DNA of 64,000 bases from Mycolicibacter virginiensis (GTDB lineage Bacteria; Actinomycetota; Actinomycetes; Mycobacteriales; Mycobacteriaceae). The DNA lies in assembly GCF_022374935.2 (NCBI RefSeq), contig NZ_CP092430.2, positions 3,596,001 to 3,660,000 on the forward strand, written 5' to 3'. Every line of letters begins with the position of its first letter. Position 1 is the stretch's first letter. The position numbers were made by a program, and so were the translations under genes. Below the pieces are notes generated by a model that saw only the letters and a list, made by a program, of their open reading frames with translations, searched no databases and had not been told where the DNA came from. Positions 32,209 to 42,423 of the stretch are shown here, piece by piece.

Positions 32209-32883
32209 ATGGAGATCGTGTTACTGACCGACCGCGACGAATTCGCGCAGTCACTGTCGGGGTTGGGTGTCTTCGGGCATTCGATCGTCCGCAGCCCACT
32301 GACAGTCACCGCGCGGGCCGACTGCCGCGGCGCGAGGGCCGTTTTGGTGGACGGCTGTGCCGATGTGCCGGCCGCGCGGGAGAGCTGCCGCAAACTCGGA
32401 GCCTGGGAGCCGTCGGCTGCCGTGCTGGCCGTCGTCGCCGCCGACGACTTCGCGGCGGTCGGCCTCGATTGGCACGTCGACGATGTGCTGATCGCGACCG
32501 CAGGCCCCGCCGAGGCGAACGCGCGACTGCGACTGGCCTTGGCCCGCCGGCGTGAATCCACCCACAACACGCTGGAATTCGGCGCCTTGGTCATCCACCC
32601 GGACAGCTTCACCGCGTCGCTGTCGAATCGCGATCTCGACCTCACCCTCACCGAATTCAAACTGCTCAACTATCTGGTACAACATGCCGGGCAAGCATTC
32701 ACCCGGGCCCGCCTGCTGCGTGAGATATGGGGCGGCGAGGGCGGCCGCCGCAAAGTCGACGTCCACGTGCAGCGTTTGCGCGCCAAGCTGGGCGCCGACC
32801 ACGAATCGATAGTCGATACGGTCCGCGGTGTCGGGTATATGACGCCGGAGTTGCCTCAGTCGCAATGGGCCATCGCCAACTGA
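32209..32883 (+). CDS. GlnR-like orphan response regulator (OmpR-type winged helix)
   Basis: 224 aa. The receiver-like N-terminal domain (about 1-110) has ARAVLVDGC at the usual phosphorylation strand and AVLAVVAADDF, VLIATAGPAEANARLRLAL, a pattern characteristic of GlnR nitrogen regulators; the acidic pocket is degenerate (LLTDRDEF). The C-terminal winged helix (about 125-215) has DLTLTEFKLLNYLVQHAG, ARLLREIWGG, KVDVHVQRLRAKLG and VDTVRGVGYM. No kinase lies nearby. It is shorter than GlnR and in a SigF setting, so it is probably a paralogue with another target set. ATG 32209 follows GGAGCC. Confidence 0.82.
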   Translation: MEIVLLTDRDEFAQSLSGLGVFGHSIVRSPLTVTARADCRGARAVLVDGCADVPAARESCRKLGAWEPSAAVLAVVAADDFAAVGLDWHVDDVLIATAGPAEANARLRLALARRRESTHNTLEFGALVIHPDSFTASLSNRDLDLTLTEFKLLNYLVQHAGQAFTRARLLREIWGGEGGRRKVDVHVQRLRAKLGADHESIVDTVRGVGYMTPELPQSQWAIAN

Positions 32884-32897
32884 GAGAGCCAAATGCC

Positions 32898-33221
32898 ATG
32901 ACAGAACGACCCGATTTCGATTCAGCGGCCACCGACACCACCAACGACGACACGCTGCCTCCGAGTGAGGCCACCGATTCCGACGAGCTGCGCAATGACG
33001 ACGGCGACGCAGCCGTCAGTCCACCGGACGACTGGCAAGCCGCTGACAGCAAGACGGCACATGAGTCGTTGGACGCCAAGCTGGCGGCCGAGCAACCCGA
33101 TGTGGCCGGCTCTGATCGCGATCCCGACCAGGCTGTCGGAGCCACTGGGGGCGGTCGACACCGCGCGCAGGTGTCCGGAAGCCCTGAAGACGGCGACTCG
33201 TTCTTCGCCGTCGAGGAGTGA
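32898..33221 (+). CDS. Acidic, probably disordered protein of unknown function
   Basis: 107 aa, very rich in Asp, Ser, Thr and Glu (DSAATDTTNDDTLPPSEATD), no hydrophobic core, ending DGDSFFAVEE. It follows the GlnR-like regulator by 14 bases, so it is probably in the same transcript. It ends 2 bases from the convergent MHB stop. Not recognised. Confidence 0.65.
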   Translation: MTERPDFDSAATDTTNDDTLPPSEATDSDELRNDDGDAAVSPPDDWQAADSKTAHESLDAKLAAEQPDVAGSDRDPDQAVGATGGGRHRAQVSGSPEDGDSFFAVEE

Positions 33222-33223
33222 AC

Positions 33224-33559
33224 TCAGTAGTAGTTTTCGCAGGCGTTGGCCAACGGGCCGACGAGCGCAACGTAATGCGCGCCATCGGGCGTGCCCTGCG
33301 CCTGGTCGACTATCTGCTGGCGCCGCTCGGGCGGGGCGGCCAGAAAATTCTGCAGCCAGGACCGCGCGGCCGGAGTCGCGTTGAACTGCTCGGCGTCTCC
33401 GGGTGACTGATCGTTCATCGCCGACACCACCTGCGAGTAGCTGCAGGTCGTGTTGACCACCGGGTCGGTGTCCGGGTCGGCGGAGGCCGCTACCTGCCCT
33501 CCGGTCAGCGCCAAGGCGGAAAACCCGACTGCGGCGGCCGTTCTCATCAGGCCAGACAT
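33224..33559 (-). CDS. Secreted haemophore-like (MHB domain) protein
   Basis: 111 aa. Signal peptide about residues 1-27 (ends AAASA), then the MHB domain: NTTCSYSQVVSAMNDQSP, SWLQNFLAAPPERRQQIV, VGPLANACENYY, with one Cys at each end. It shares long stretches with the protein at 21820-22263, lacking that protein's Pro/Gln repeats. Haem binding is inferred from the family. AGGGAGA precedes the ATG. It follows the membrane gene at 33597-33992 after 37 bases, so it is likely second in a SigF-driven pair. Confidence 0.85.
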   Translation of the reverse strand: MSGLMRTAAAVGFSALALTGGQVAASADPDTDPVVNTTCSYSQVVSAMNDQSPGDAEQFNATPAARSWLQNFLAAPPERRQQIVDQAQGTPDGAHYVALVGPLANACENYY

Positions 33560-33596
33560 CTCGCGATCTCCCTATGTTGATCCGCCACTGGATCCG

Positions 33597-33992
33597 TCAA
33601 AACATCAGGACCAAAACCGCCAAGTCGGCCAACAGCAGCGCCCACCCGCACGCCCAGACCACGATCCCGCGGCGGTGTGTCGCCAAAAAGAAGGCGAGGA
33701 ACAGCGTCAGCGCCGCTACGCCGGCCGCTCCGTGATAGAGCACGCCGAACAGCGATCCGTTCACCTTGAGCTCCGGGCACGCCGCCCTGTTACACAGCGC
33801 GGAACCGGACACCCTGGCCAGCGCGAAAGCCATGAGCAGTGCGGCGGCCGGCGCGGTTAGCAGCGACAGCGCCCAGTTGGCCCACGTCCAATCGCGGGGC
33901 AGCGCTTCTGGCGGCGCCGCCCCTGCCGCGCGCGGTTGCGCATCGGCGAAGATCGGCCGGACCGCCGTCGCACCGTCATCGGCAATGATCAT
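33597..33992 (-). CDS. Four-helix membrane protein (paralogue of 15828-16178)
   Basis: 131 aa. A longer polar N-terminus than its paralogue, then about four helices, the Cys loop CNRAACPELKVNG, LFGVLYHGAAGVAALTLFLA and a basic turn THRRGIVVW. Layout and spacing match the 116-aa protein at 15828-16178. ATG 33992 follows GGAGGCGGGG. An exact SigF-type promoter lies about 37 bases upstream. Function unknown. Confidence 0.8.
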   Translation of the reverse strand: MIIADDGATAVRPIFADAQPRAAGAAPPEALPRDWTWANWALSLLTAPAAALLMAFALARVSGSALCNRAACPELKVNGSLFGVLYHGAAGVAALTLFLAFFLATHRRGIVVWACGWALLLADLAVLVLMF

Positions 33993-34028
33993 CCCCCGCC
34001 TCCGATCCCCGAAATCACCGTTGCCGGA

Positions 34029-34054
34029 TACCCGGCCACGACGAGCACAAAACC
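34029..34054 (-). promoter_or_regulatory. SigF-type promoter (exact consensus) for membrane/MHB pair
   Basis: Minus strand GGTTT-N16-GGGTA; predicted transcription start about 34022, leader about 30 nt. Confidence 0.75.
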
Positions 34055-34098
34055 GCAGCGCGGGAGCATTCCGGCTCCGAACTTGGCACCATGGCTGG

Positions 34099-37000
34099 GT
34101 GAGCGCACAAGACCGCGGAACCCCAGCGCCGCTGGCTCGGTTCTCGGCGCTGACCCGGGACTGGTTCACCGGCACCTTCACGGCGCCGACGCCGGCCCAA
34201 GAGCAGGCCTGGTCGGCGATCGCCGACGGCCACAACACCCTTGTGGTCGCCCCGACCGGGTCCGGTAAGACGCTGGCGGCGTTCCTGTGGGCGCTGGATC
34301 AACTGACCGCACGGCCCAGCCAGGGCACCCGGGTGCTCTACATCTCGCCGCTCAAAGCGCTGGCCGTCGACGTCGAGCGCAACCTGCGCACTCCGTTGGC
34401 GGGCATCGCCCGGATGGCCGCACGGCGCGAGCTGCCCGCTCCCGGCATCACCGTGGGCGTGCGCTCCGGCGACACCTCGCCGGCGCGGCGCCGCGAGCTG
34501 GTCGCCAAGCCGCCCGACATCTTGATCACCACCCCGGAGTCGCTGTTTCTGATGCTGACGTCAGCGGCACGGGAGACGTTGACCGGGGTGCGCACGGTGA
34601 TCGTCGACGAGGTGCATGCAGTGGCCGGGACCAAACGGGGCGCCCACCTGGCCCTGTCCCTGGAGCGCCTCGACGCGATGCTGGAGCGTCCCGCCCAGCG
34701 AATCGGGTTGAGCGCCACGGTGCGCCCGGCCGAAGAAGTCGCCCGATTCCTGTCCGGCCAGTCCCCCACCACGATCGTGACTCCCCCGGCCGCCAAGACG
34801 TTCGAACTGACCGTTCAGGTCCCCGTCCCCGACATGGCCAATCCGGCCGAGGGCACCGTCTGGCCCGAGGTCGAAGAGCGCATCGTCGACCTGATCGAAG
34901 CCCACCGGTCCTCGATCGTCTTCGCCAACTCGCGCCGGCTCGCCGAGCGATTGACTGGTCGGCTCAACGAAATTCACGCAGAGCGTTGCCTCGACACCGC
35001 ACTGGAAGCGGCCCCCCTGGCGCGAGCCCACCACGGCTCGGTATCACTGCAGACCCGAGCCGACGTCGAAGAGGACCTCAAGAGCGGGCGGCTGCGCGCG
35101 GTGGTGGCGACCTCGAGCCTGGAGCTGGGTATAGATATGGGCGCGGTCGACCTGGTCATCCAGATCGAGGCGCCGCCGTCGGTGGCCAGCGGCCTGCAGC
35201 GCGTCGGTCGAGCCGGACACCAGGTGGGCGAGATCTCTTCGGGCGTACTGATTCCCAAACACCGCACCGATCTGATCGGCTGCGCGGTCGCGGTACAGCG
35301 GATGCTCGCCGGCCAGATCGAAACCCTGACCGTACCGGCCAATCCACTAGACATCCTGGCCCAGCACACGGTGGCCGCGGCCGCGCTGGAGCCGCTGGAT
35401 GCCGAAGCCTGGTTCGACACCGTGCGCCGCAGCGCTCCGTTCGCCACCCTGTCGCGCGGTATTTTCGAGGCGACGCTGGATCTGCTCTCCGGCAAATACC
35501 CCTCGACTGAATTCGCCGAACTACGGCCACGTTTGGTCTACGACCGCGACACCGGGACCCTGACCGGCCGGCCCGGCGCACAACGACTGGCCGTCACCTC
35601 CGGTGGCGCCATCCCCGACCGTGGACTGTTCGCGGTGTATCTGGCCGGCACTGACGAAACGCGGAAGCCCTCCCGGGTCGGCGAACTCGACGAGGAGATG
35701 GTCTATGAGTCGCGTCCCGGCGACATCATCTCGCTGGGCGCCACCACCTGGCGAATCACCGAGATCACCCACGACCGGGTGTTGGTTACCCCGGCACCTG
35801 GCCAGCCGGGCCGGCTGCCGTTCTGGCACGGCGACGGTGTCGGGCGGCCCGCCGAGCTGGGTGCGGCGCTCGGCGCATTCACCGGTGAGCTGGCCGGACT
35901 TGATCCTGAGTCGTTCGACAAGCGCTGCGCGGGATTGGGTTTCGACGACTATGCGATCGACAATCTGAGGCGACTGCTCGACGACCAGCGCACCGCCACC
36001 GGGACGGTGCCCACCGACACCAGGCTGGTGGTGGAGCGGTTCCGTGACGAGCTCGGTGACTGGCGGGTGGTCCTGCACTCCCCGTACGGACTACGTGTGC
36101 ACGGGCCGTTGGCACTGGCGGTGGGCCGGCGACTGCATGAGCGCTACGGCATCGACGAGAAGCCGACGGCCTCCGACGACGGCATCGTGGTCCGGCTGCC
36201 CGACACCGACTCCGGTGCCGAAGCTCCCGGCGCGGAACTGTTCGTGTTCGACGCCGATGAGATCGAACCGATCGTCACCGCCGAGGTGGGCGGCTCGGCC
36301 TTGTTCGCCTCCCGGTTCCGGGAATGCGCGGCACGGGCATTGCTGTTGCCGCGGCGACACCCCGGCCGGCGCACCCCGCTATGGCAGCAACGCCAGCGAG
36401 CGGCCCAACTGCTCGACGTGGCCCGCAAATATCCGACGTTCCCGATCGTGCTGGAGACGGTGCGCGAATGCCTGCAGGACGTCTACGACGTCCCCGCGCT
36501 GACGACGCTGATGGCACAGATCGCCCAACGGCGGGTACGGGTGTCCCAGGTCGAGACCGCCACCCCGTCACCATTCGCGGCGTCGCTGTTGTTCGGCTAC
36601 GTAGGGGCATTCATGTACGAGGGCGACAGCCCGCTGGCCGAGCGTCGCGCGGCGGCCCTGTCATTGGATCCCACTCTGCTGGCGCAATTGCTGGGCCGAG
36701 TCGAACTGCGTGAACTGCTCGATCCCGAGGTGATCGCCGGCCTGAGCGCACAACTGCAGCATCTGACGCCGGAGAAGGCCGCCCGCGACGCCGAAGGGGT
36801 AGCCGATCTGCTGCGGTTGCTCGGTCCGCTCACCACCGAAGAGGTCAGCGCCCGAGCCGCCGGCGCGGCGGTGAGCGGCTGGCTCGAACACCTGTTGGCC
36901 GCCCGGCGGGTGCTGACGGTGGCGTTCGGCGGGCAGCGCTGGTGGGTGGCGATCGAGGACATCGGCCGACTGCGCGACGGCCTCGGGGTGGCGGTACCGC

Positions 37001-38559
37001 CCGGGGTGCCGACGGGCTTCACCGATCCGGTCGCCGATCCGCTGGGTGAGCTGCTGGGCCGCTTCGCCCGCACCCGGGGGCCGTTCACCACCGGGCAGGC
37101 CGCGGACCGGTTCGGGCTGGGAGTGCGGGTGGCGGCCGACGCGCTGGGTCGACTGGCCGCCGACGGACGGGTAATGCGTGGCGAATTCGCCGACTTCCCG
37201 GACTCCCCCGGCGAACAGTGGTGCGACAGCGAGGTGCTGCGGATCCTCCGGCGCCGGTCACTGGCCGCATTGCGAGCGGCGATCGAGCCGGTGTCGCCGG
37301 CCGCCTACGGGCGCTTCCTACCGGCCTGGCAGCAGATCGGCACTCCGGTCGTCGCCACCACCGGCGTGGACGGGCTGGCCGGGGTGATCGAACAACTGGC
37401 CGGCGCGGCACTGCCCGCGTCGGCGGTCGAACCGTTGATCTTCGGGCCGCGGGTGCGCGACTATTCACCGGCCATGCTCGACGAACTGCTGGCCTCCGGG
37501 GAGGTGCTGTGGTCGGGCGCGGGCGCGCCGGCCGGCAGCGCCCCGGCCACCGACGGCTGGATCAGCTTTCACACCGCCGATACGGCGTCGCTGACCTTGT
37601 CACCCCCGACGCCGATCGAGTTCGGCGACGCCCACCGGGCGATTCTGGATGCCCTGCACGGCGGCGGTGCGTACTTCTTCCGTCAGCTGTGCGGTGACGC
37701 AAGCGAGGCGGAACGCAAAGCCGCACTCTGGGAGCTGATCTGGGCGGGCTGGGTCACCGGTGACACCTTCGCTCCGGTGCGCGCGGTGCTGGCCGGCACC
37801 CGGCGCGCCACCCCGGCACATCGCAGCAGGCGCCCACCCCGGCTCAGCCGTTACAGTGTGGCGCACGCCGCTGCCCGCGCCGCCGACCCGGCAGTGGCCG
37901 GCCGCTGGTCGGTTTTGCCCGTCCCGCAAGAGGATTCCACCGTACGGGCGCACCACACCGCCGAACTGCTGCTGCACCGCTACGGCGTGTTGACCCGCGG
38001 CGCAGTCGCCGCCGAGGCGGTGCCGGGCGGTTTCAGCACCGTCTACAAGGTGCTGACCGCGTTCGAGGAAGCCGGGCGATGCCAGCGTGGCTATTTCATC
38101 GAGTCACTGGGGGCGGCGCAGTTCGCACTGGCATCCACCGTGGACCGGCTGCGCGGCTATCTCGACGGTGTCGACCCGGCCCGGCCCGACTACCACGCGG
38201 TGGCACTGGCTGCCGCTGACCCGGCCAACCCGTACGGCGCTGCACTGAGCTGGCCGGCGCACCCGGGAACGGCCCGACCGGGCCGCAAGGCCGGCGCGCT
38301 GGTGGTTCTGGTCGACGGGGAACTGGCATGGTTCGTCGAGCGAGGCGGCCGAACGCTGCTGAACTTCGCCGGCACCGCCGAGGCACAGCGTGCCGCCGCC
38401 GGAGCGCTGGCTCAGCTGATCGCTGACCGGCGAGTGGACGGGATTCGCATCGAGCGGGTGGACGGCGTGCCGGTGTTGGAGCTACCCGATTCTCCGACAC
38501 TGGGTGCGTTGATCGAGGCCGGGTTCTCCCGCACGCCACGCGGATTGCGGATGCGCTGA
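34099..38559 (+). CDS. lhr: Lhr-type DEAD/H ATP-dependent helicase
   Basis: 1486 aa, the normal size for actinobacterial Lhr. Motif [15 protein letters not shown], Ia [15 protein letters not shown], Ib [30 protein letters not shown] in the first about 230 residues; motifs IV-VI in the second RecA domain ([25 protein letters not shown]). A winged-helix domain and the large Lhr-CTD with DNA-glycosylase-like winged helices follow. It is a single-stranded-DNA-dependent ATPase that moves 3'-5' and unwinds RNA:DNA hybrids. GTG 34099 is used. The stop overlaps the nei start by 1 base, joining two repair genes as in M. tuberculosis. Confidence 0.95.
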   Translation: MSAQDRGTPAPLARFSALTRDWFTGTFTAPTPAQEQAWSAIADGHNTLVVAPTGSGKTLAAFLWALDQLTARPSQGTRVLYISPLKALAVDVERNLRTPLAGIARMAARRELPAPGITVGVRSGDTSPARRRELVAKPPDILITTPESLFLMLTSAARETLTGVRTVIVDEVHAVAGTKRGAHLALSLERLDAMLERPAQRIGLSATVRPAEEVARFLSGQSPTTIVTPPAAKTFELTVQVPVPDMANPAEGTVWPEVEERIVDLIEAHRSSIVFANSRRLAERLTGRLNEIHAERCLDTALEAAPLARAHHGSVSLQTRADVEEDLKSGRLRAVVATSSLELGIDMGAVDLVIQIEAPPSVASGLQRVGRAGHQVGEISSGVLIPKHRTDLIGCAVAVQRMLAGQIETLTVPANPLDILAQHTVAAAALEPLDAEAWFDTVRRSAPFATLSRGIFEATLDLLSGKYPSTEFAELRPRLVYDRDTGTLTGRPGAQRLAVTSGGAIPDRGLFAVYLAGTDETRKPSRVGELDEEMVYESRPGDIISLGATTWRITEITHDRVLVTPAPGQPGRLPFWHGDGVGRPAELGAALGAFTGELAGLDPESFDKRCAGLGFDDYAIDNLRRLLDDQRTATGTVPTDTRLVVERFRDELGDWRVVLHSPYGLRVHGPLALAVGRRLHERYGIDEKPTASDDGIVVRLPDTDSGAEAPGAELFVFDADEIEPIVTAEVGGSALFASRFRECAARALLLPRRHPGRRTPLWQQRQRAAQLLDVARKYPTFPIVLETVRECLQDVYDVPALTTLMAQIAQRRVRVSQVETATPSPFAASLLFGYVGAFMYEGDSPLAERRAAALSLDPTLLAQLLGRVELRELLDPEVIAGLSAQLQHLTPEKAARDAEGVADLLRLLGPLTTEEVSARAAGAAVSGWLEHLLAARRVLTVAFGGQRWWVAIEDIGRLRDGLGVAVPPGVPTGFTDPVADPLGELLGRFARTRGPFTTGQAADRFGLGVRVAADALGRLAADGRVMRGEFADFPDSPGEQWCDSEVLRILRRRSLAALRAAIEPVSPAAYGRFLPAWQQIGTPVVATTGVDGLAGVIEQLAGAALPASAVEPLIFGPRVRDYSPAMLDELLASGEVLWSGAGAPAGSAPATDGWISFHTADTASLTLSPPTPIEFGDAHRAILDALHGGGAYFFRQLCGDASEAERKAALWELIWAGWVTGDTFAPVRAVLAGTRRATPAHRSRRPPRLSRYSVAHAAARAADPAVAGRWSVLPVPQEDSTVRAHHTAELLLHRYGVLTRGAVAAEAVPGGFSTVYKVLTAFEEAGRCQRGYFIESLGAAQFALASTVDRLRGYLDGVDPARPDYHAVALAAADPANPYGAALSWPAHPGTARPGRKAGALVVLVDGELAWFVERGGRTLLNFAGTAEAQRAAAGALAQLIADRRVDGIRIERVDGVPVLELPDSPTLGALIEAGFSRTPRGLRMR

Positions 38560-39323
38560 TGCCCGAGGGAGACACCGTATTCCACACTGCGACGGTGCTG
38601 GCGACTGCATTGACGGGAAAGACCTTGACCCGCTGCGATATCCGCGTTCCACGCTACGCCGGCGTCGACCTGAGCGGGCAGCGCGTCGATGAGGTGATCA
38701 GCCGCGGCAAGCATCTGTTCATCCGCGTCGGATCGGCCAGCATCCATTCGCATCTGAATATGGAGGGCAGCTGGCGGGTGGGGCGACCTCTCGCCAGACG
38801 CAGCCCGGTCGACCACCGGGTGCGAATAATCCTGGAGGCAGGCTCCGTTCGCGCCACCGGTGTCGATCTGGGTGTGCTGGAGGTGCTGGACCGCCACCAT
38901 GACGGCGACACCGTCGCGCACCTGGGGCCGGATCTGCTCGGTGCCGACTGGGATCCGGCCTTGGCCGCCGAGCGCCTGGTCGCCGATCCGCAGCGCCCGC
39001 TGGCGTCAGCATTGTTGGATCAGACTGTGATGGCCGGAATCGGCAATGTCTACTGCAATGAGTTGTGCTTCATCGTCGGCCGGCTACCGACGACACCTGT
39101 TGTGGAATTGAATGATCCGGGTCGGCTGGTGTCGCGGGCGCACGAGATGTTGTGGGCTAACCGGTTGCGATGGTCGCGCTGTACCACCGGTGACACCCGG
39201 CCGGGCCGACAGCTGTGGGTGTACGGCCGGGCCGGCCTGCCATGTCGGCGATGCGGTACCAGCGTTGATTCGGACCGCAATGGCGCGCGTATTCGGTTCT
39301 GGTGCCCGTCATGTCAGCGGTGA
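38559..39323 (+). CDS. nei: Endonuclease VIII-like DNA glycosylase
   Basis: 254 aa Fpg/Nei enzyme. Catalytic N-terminus MPEGD (Pro2 Schiff base, Glu3), helix-two-turn-helix [20 protein letters not shown] and the zinc finger CRRCG ... CPSC. It removes oxidised bases with AP-lyase activity. The position after lhr matches M. tuberculosis Nei2 (Rv3297). The start overlaps the lhr stop by 1 base, so translation is coupled. A strong hairpin follows. Confidence 0.93.
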   Translation: MPEGDTVFHTATVLATALTGKTLTRCDIRVPRYAGVDLSGQRVDEVISRGKHLFIRVGSASIHSHLNMEGSWRVGRPLARRSPVDHRVRIILEAGSVRATGVDLGVLEVLDRHHDGDTVAHLGPDLLGADWDPALAAERLVADPQRPLASALLDQTVMAGIGNVYCNELCFIVGRLPTTPVVELNDPGRLVSRAHEMLWANRLRWSRCTTGDTRPGRQLWVYGRAGLPCRRCGTSVDSDRNGARIRFWCPSCQR

Positions 39324-39340
39324 TGTCGGGGTTCCCGGTC

Positions 39341-39394
39341 GCTGACAGCCGAAAGCCGGCCGGCTAGCTTGCCGGCCGGCTTTCGGCTGTCAGC
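39341..39394. terminator. Bidirectional terminator: 24-bp perfect inverted repeat
   Basis: A perfect 24-bp stem (39341-39364 with 39371-39394) and the 6-nt loop TAGCTT. It lies between the nei stop (39323) and the stop of the convergent lipoprotein gene (39413). Confidence 0.85.
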
Positions 39395-39412
39395 ACTCGA
39401 AGGGTTGGTCGA

Positions 39413-39838
39413 TCACGGCCACCCGCCGCAGCCGACACCGGGCAGGCAACCCCCGCCGCCGCCGGGACCACCCCAGCCGGTGGGGCCGCCCGGGATCTGG
39501 CCGCCTCCGCCGCCGGGACCGCCGCCGCCGGTCGGGCCTCCGGGAATCTGACCGCCGCCGCCGCCAGGTCCGCCGCCGCCGGTCGGGCCACCGGGAATCT
39601 GACCGCCACCGCCACCGGGTCCGCCACCACCGGTCGGCCCGCCCGGCTCGCCCGGGTTCTCAGCTCCAGGCCCGCCCGGGACAGGTTCGGGCGCCATCTC
39701 CGTCGTGGTGGTCGTCGTCATGGTGGTCGTCGTCGTGGTGCTAGTCGGCCCCTCTTCCTTGGTGCCGTTGCAACCGGCTGCTACCAGCGCGACTGCACTG
39801 CCGAGCACTGCGATCGTCATCTTGCTGTGTGCCTTCAT
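39413..39838 (-). CDS. Thr- and Gly-rich repeat lipoprotein
   Basis: 141 aa. Lipoprotein signal with lipobox around LVAAGC, then a Thr run (about residues 31-46), a Pro/Glu/Gly stretch, and a 17-residue unit GGPTGGGGPGGGGGQIP repeated three times exactly and once in altered form (GGPTGWGG..GCLP), ending GVGCGGWP. The Thr run may be O-mannosylated. No enzyme domain; probably a surface or wall-spanning protein. An exact SigF-type promoter lies upstream. Confidence 0.8.
   Translation of the reverse strand: MKAHSKMTIAVLGSAVALVAAGCNGTKEEGPTSTTTTTTMTTTTTTEMAPEPVPGGPGAENPGEPGGPTGGGGPGGGGGQIPGGPTGGGGPGGGGGQIPGGPTGGGGPGGGGGQIPGGPTGWGGPGGGGGCLPGVGCGGWP
39440..39643 (-). repeat. 51-bp tandem repeat inside lipoprotein gene
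   Basis: Four consecutive 51-bp units encode the 17-residue Gly-rich repeat; three encode the same residues and the last, nearest the stop, is diverged. Copy number could vary between strains. Confidence 0.8.
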
Positions 39839-39877
39839 CAGAATCAGACTCCCCTCTGCTCCGGTCGTGCCTTGCTG

Positions 39878-39903
39878 TACCCAGGACTGTCACAGCCGAA
39901 ACC
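39878..39903 (-). promoter_or_regulatory. SigF-type promoter (exact consensus) for repeat lipoprotein
   Basis: Minus strand GGTTT-N16-GGGTA; predicted start about 39871, leader about 33 nt. Confidence 0.72.
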
Positions 39904-39916
39904 CCGGCGGCCGGAC

Positions 39917-40789
39917 TCAGTTGGCGTCGAGGTCGCGTTCGCTCACGAAACCACGGGTCCGTCCGGTGAAGGGATCGTCGAACTCCAGCCGGTGTGCCAG
40001 CAGTCGCAACGGCTGCGAGAAGTCGTCGGGGGCAACCTCGGTGACCTGCGGATACAGTGGGTCTCCGTCGATCGGCAGACCGAGTGAGGCCAGGTGGACT
40101 CGCAACTGGTGGGTGCGCCCGGTGCGCGGGGTAAGCCGGTAGCGGCCGTCGCCCACCGACTCGACCAGCGTCTCGGCGTTCGGCTCGCCGGGTTCTTCAC
40201 GTGCCTGCAGGCAACCACGCTCTTTGACGATGCGACTGCGTACCAGCAGCGGGAACGCGACGGTCGGCTCGGCGGAGGACCGCGCCAGGTACTGCTTGCG
40301 CACCGCGCCGCGGGCGAACAGGGTCTGATAGGGCCCCCGCAGCTCTCGGCGGGTGGTGAACAGCAGCACCCCGGCGGTCAGTCGATCCAGCCGGTGCGCC
40401 GGACTCAACTCTGGGAGATCCAATTCGCGCCGCAGCCGTACCAGCGCGGTCTGGGCCACGTGGCTGCCGCGCGGCATGGTCGCCAGGAAGTGCGGCTTGT
40501 CGATCACCACCAGGTTCGCGTCGCGGTGCAGCACCGGCAGGTCGAACGGTACCGGCACCTCGTCGGGCAGATCGCGATAGAAGAAGACGTGCGCCCCGGC
40601 CGGCAACACAGTGGTGTCATCGACGACCACCCCGTCAGCGGTAACCACTTCGCCCGCAGCCACTTTCGCCGCAGTATCCGCACCGAACCGGCTACGCAGC
40701 TCGGCGGCGACCGGGCCGCCGTGCAAACGCAGCCGGGCCGGCCCCAGACCGTCGCGCACCGGCAGCGGGGCGGGGCGTCGCCGGGTCAC
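39917..40789 (-). CDS. RluA-family RNA pseudouridine synthase
   Basis: 290 aa. An N-terminal S4-like segment ([20 protein letters not shown]) precedes the catalytic domain with the RluA signature [17 protein letters not shown], whose Asp is catalytic, and [16 protein letters not shown]. It isomerises uridine in rRNA or tRNA. It corresponds in position to Rv3300c. Its start lies in a 4-base overlap with the nhaA stop. Confidence 0.9.
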   Translation of the reverse strand: MTRRRPAPLPVRDGLGPARLRLHGGPVAAELRSRFGADTAAKVAAGEVVTADGVVVDDTTVLPAGAHVFFYRDLPDEVPVPFDLPVLHRDANLVVIDKPHFLATMPRGSHVAQTALVRLRRELDLPELSPAHRLDRLTAGVLLFTTRRELRGPYQTLFARGAVRKQYLARSSAEPTVAFPLLVRSRIVKERGCLQAREEPGEPNAETLVESVGDGRYRLTPRTGRTHQLRVHLASLGLPIDGDPLYPQVTEVAPDDFSQPLRLLAHRLEFDDPFTGRTRGFVSERDLDAN

Positions 40790-42054
40790 GGCAGCTTAAG
40801 ATCGAATGCCGACGCACTGTCGGCATCGCGGGCGTAGGCGCGGTCGCGGATGGTCAGCAGCACCGCCGCCAGCATCGCTGCGGTGAGGGTGCCGATCAGC
40901 ACACCCATTTTGACGTGTTGTTGACGAACGGGATCGCCGAAGGCGAGGTCGCCGATGAATAGTGCGACGGTGAAGCCGATGCCGCCAAGCAAGGCCAGAG
41001 CGACCACGTCGACCCACTTCAGTGAGGTGTCGAGCTCGGCTCGGGTCAGTGCGGCGGTCAGCACGGCGGCGCCGGCGATGCCCACCGCTTTGCCTACAAC
41101 CAGGCCGGCGGCGACGCCGATGGCAACCGGATCGCGCAGTGTGGTGGCCAATCCGTGCAGGCCGTCGAAAGTCACACCGGCAGCGAAGAACGCGAAAACC
41201 GGCACCGCCACGGCGGCTGACAGCGGGCGAATTCGGTGCTCGAGACTCTTTGCGTCCAGCCGACGCTGCGGCGACGTGTCGCGCTTGCCGCCCTGGCGGA
41301 CCGGAACCGTCAGGCCGAGGAGGACACCGGCGATGGTGGCGTGCACCCCGGATTCGTGGACCAGATACCAAGTGGCCGCCGCTAATAGGAGCAGCACCGC
41401 GGCGTTGCCGAAACGGCGGGACGCCACCGCGAACAACGCCAACGGGACGAGCGCCAGCCCAAGAGCGACGAAGTTGAGGTCGTCGGTGTAGAACACCGCG
41501 ATCACGGTGACCGCCAACAGGTCATCGACCACAGCCAAGGTGAGCAGGAAGGTGCGCAATGCCGAGGGCAGGTGCGAGGAGATCACGGCCAGCACGGCTA
41601 GTGCGAACGCGATGTCGGTGGCGGTAGGAATAGCCCAACCGCGTAACGCTCCGCCACCAGTGTGGGCGTTGACGGCGACGAATATCACTGCGGGCATGAC
41701 CATTCCGCCGACCGCGGCGGCGACGGGAAGCGCTGCGCGACGCGGGTCACGCAGGTCGCCGGCAAGCACTTCGTACTTGAGCTCCAGGCCGACCACGAAG
41801 AAGAAGATCGCCAGCAGGCCGTCGGCCGCCCACGCCGACACCGACAGGTGCAGATGCCAGGCGCGGGGGCCGACAGTGATGTCGCCGAGCCGGTAATAGG
41901 CAGCTGCCCACGGCGAATTGGCCCAGGCGATGGCGACAGTGGCCGCGACGAGCAGCAGTGCCCCGCCCACGGTCTCCTTGCGAAGCACGTCGGCGAGCCG
42001 ACTGGCTTCGGCCGACGATCCGCGGCCGAAAAGCGGGGGGCGACCAGCGGTCAA
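40786..42054 (-). CDS. nhaA: Na+/H+ antiporter NhaA
   Basis: 422 aa with about 12 membrane helices. Ion-binding Asp pair in [17 protein letters not shown] and the TM4 motif [11 protein letters not shown] are present, as is the end [16 protein letters not shown]. It exchanges Na+ for protons and sets cytoplasmic pH. Start TTG at 42054 with AAAGG upstream. Overlap with the pseudouridine synthase gene (ATGA) makes them an operon. Not part of this locus in M. tuberculosis as I recall it. Confidence 0.93.
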   Translation of the reverse strand: MTAGRPPLFGRGSSAEASRLADVLRKETVGGALLLVAATVAIAWANSPWAAAYYRLGDITVGPRAWHLHLSVSAWAADGLLAIFFFVVGLELKYEVLAGDLRDPRRAALPVAAAVGGMVMPAVIFVAVNAHTGGGALRGWAIPTATDIAFALAVLAVISSHLPSALRTFLLTLAVVDDLLAVTVIAVFYTDDLNFVALGLALVPLALFAVASRRFGNAAVLLLLAAATWYLVHESGVHATIAGVLLGLTVPVRQGGKRDTSPQRRLDAKSLEHRIRPLSAAVAVPVFAFFAAGVTFDGLHGLATTLRDPVAIGVAAGLVVGKAVGIAGAAVLTAALTRAELDTSLKWVDVVALALLGGIGFTVALFIGDLAFGDPVRQQHVKMGVLIGTLTAAMLAAVLLTIRDRAYARDADSASAFDLKLP

Positions 42055-42123
42055 GGGAGAGCCTTTGATTTGAGTGACGGATTGTCAGAGGCATAGAGCC
42101 TCGAAGGTGAAAGGCGTTGTCGC

Positions 42124-42273
42124 TCAGCGGTGCGCAGGTGGGCAGCCGGCAAGCTTGCCGTGCGCATTGTTGCCCCAGGACGTGGTGTAGCCGTTGGTGC
42201 CCCGAGGGCGCAGATCCCGGTCGGCCAGCAGCAGCACTTTCCGCATGGCGGTGCGGTGCGGCTGCCTCGGCAT
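42124..42273 (-). CDS. Possible small protein of 49 aa
   Basis: Open frame from ATG 42273 to TGA 42124 between nhaA and the secreted protein gene. It contains MRKVLLLADRDLRPRGTNGY and ends CPPAHR. No family recognised and no clear ribosome site. It may be a real small protein or non-coding leader sequence of nhaA. Confidence 0.25.
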   Translation of the reverse strand: MPRQPHRTAMRKVLLLADRDLRPRGTNGYTTSWGNNAHGKLAGCPPAHR

Positions 42274-42361
42274 GCCGCTCACCATACCGGGCGCGACACA
42301 CATTGCGCCAGGTCAACGGGGCCGCGACCAGATCGCGCGCAGTTCAGAACGGCCCCAACGA

Positions 42362-42399
42362 CACATCGGCCACAACCGTCGGGGGTTGTGGCCGATGTG
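42362..42399 (-). terminator. Hairpin terminator after secreted protein gene
   Basis: Perfect 16-bp inverted repeat CACATCGGCCACAACC / GGTTGTGGCCGATGTG with 6-nt loop, 25 bases past the stop of the minus-strand gene at 42424. Confidence 0.75.
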
Positions 42400-42423
42400 G
42401 CTTGTTGACGCGGAGTTATCCGC

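Noticed and set aside
34287..35510. 407-codon frame inside lhr
   Set aside because: It is the shifted frame of the helicase gene, rich in Arg/Pro/Gly, with all helicase motifs in the other frame.
39440..39643. Evenly spaced repeats considered as a CRISPR array
   Set aside because: The units are contiguous 51-bp coding repeats without unique spacers, inside a lipoprotein gene.
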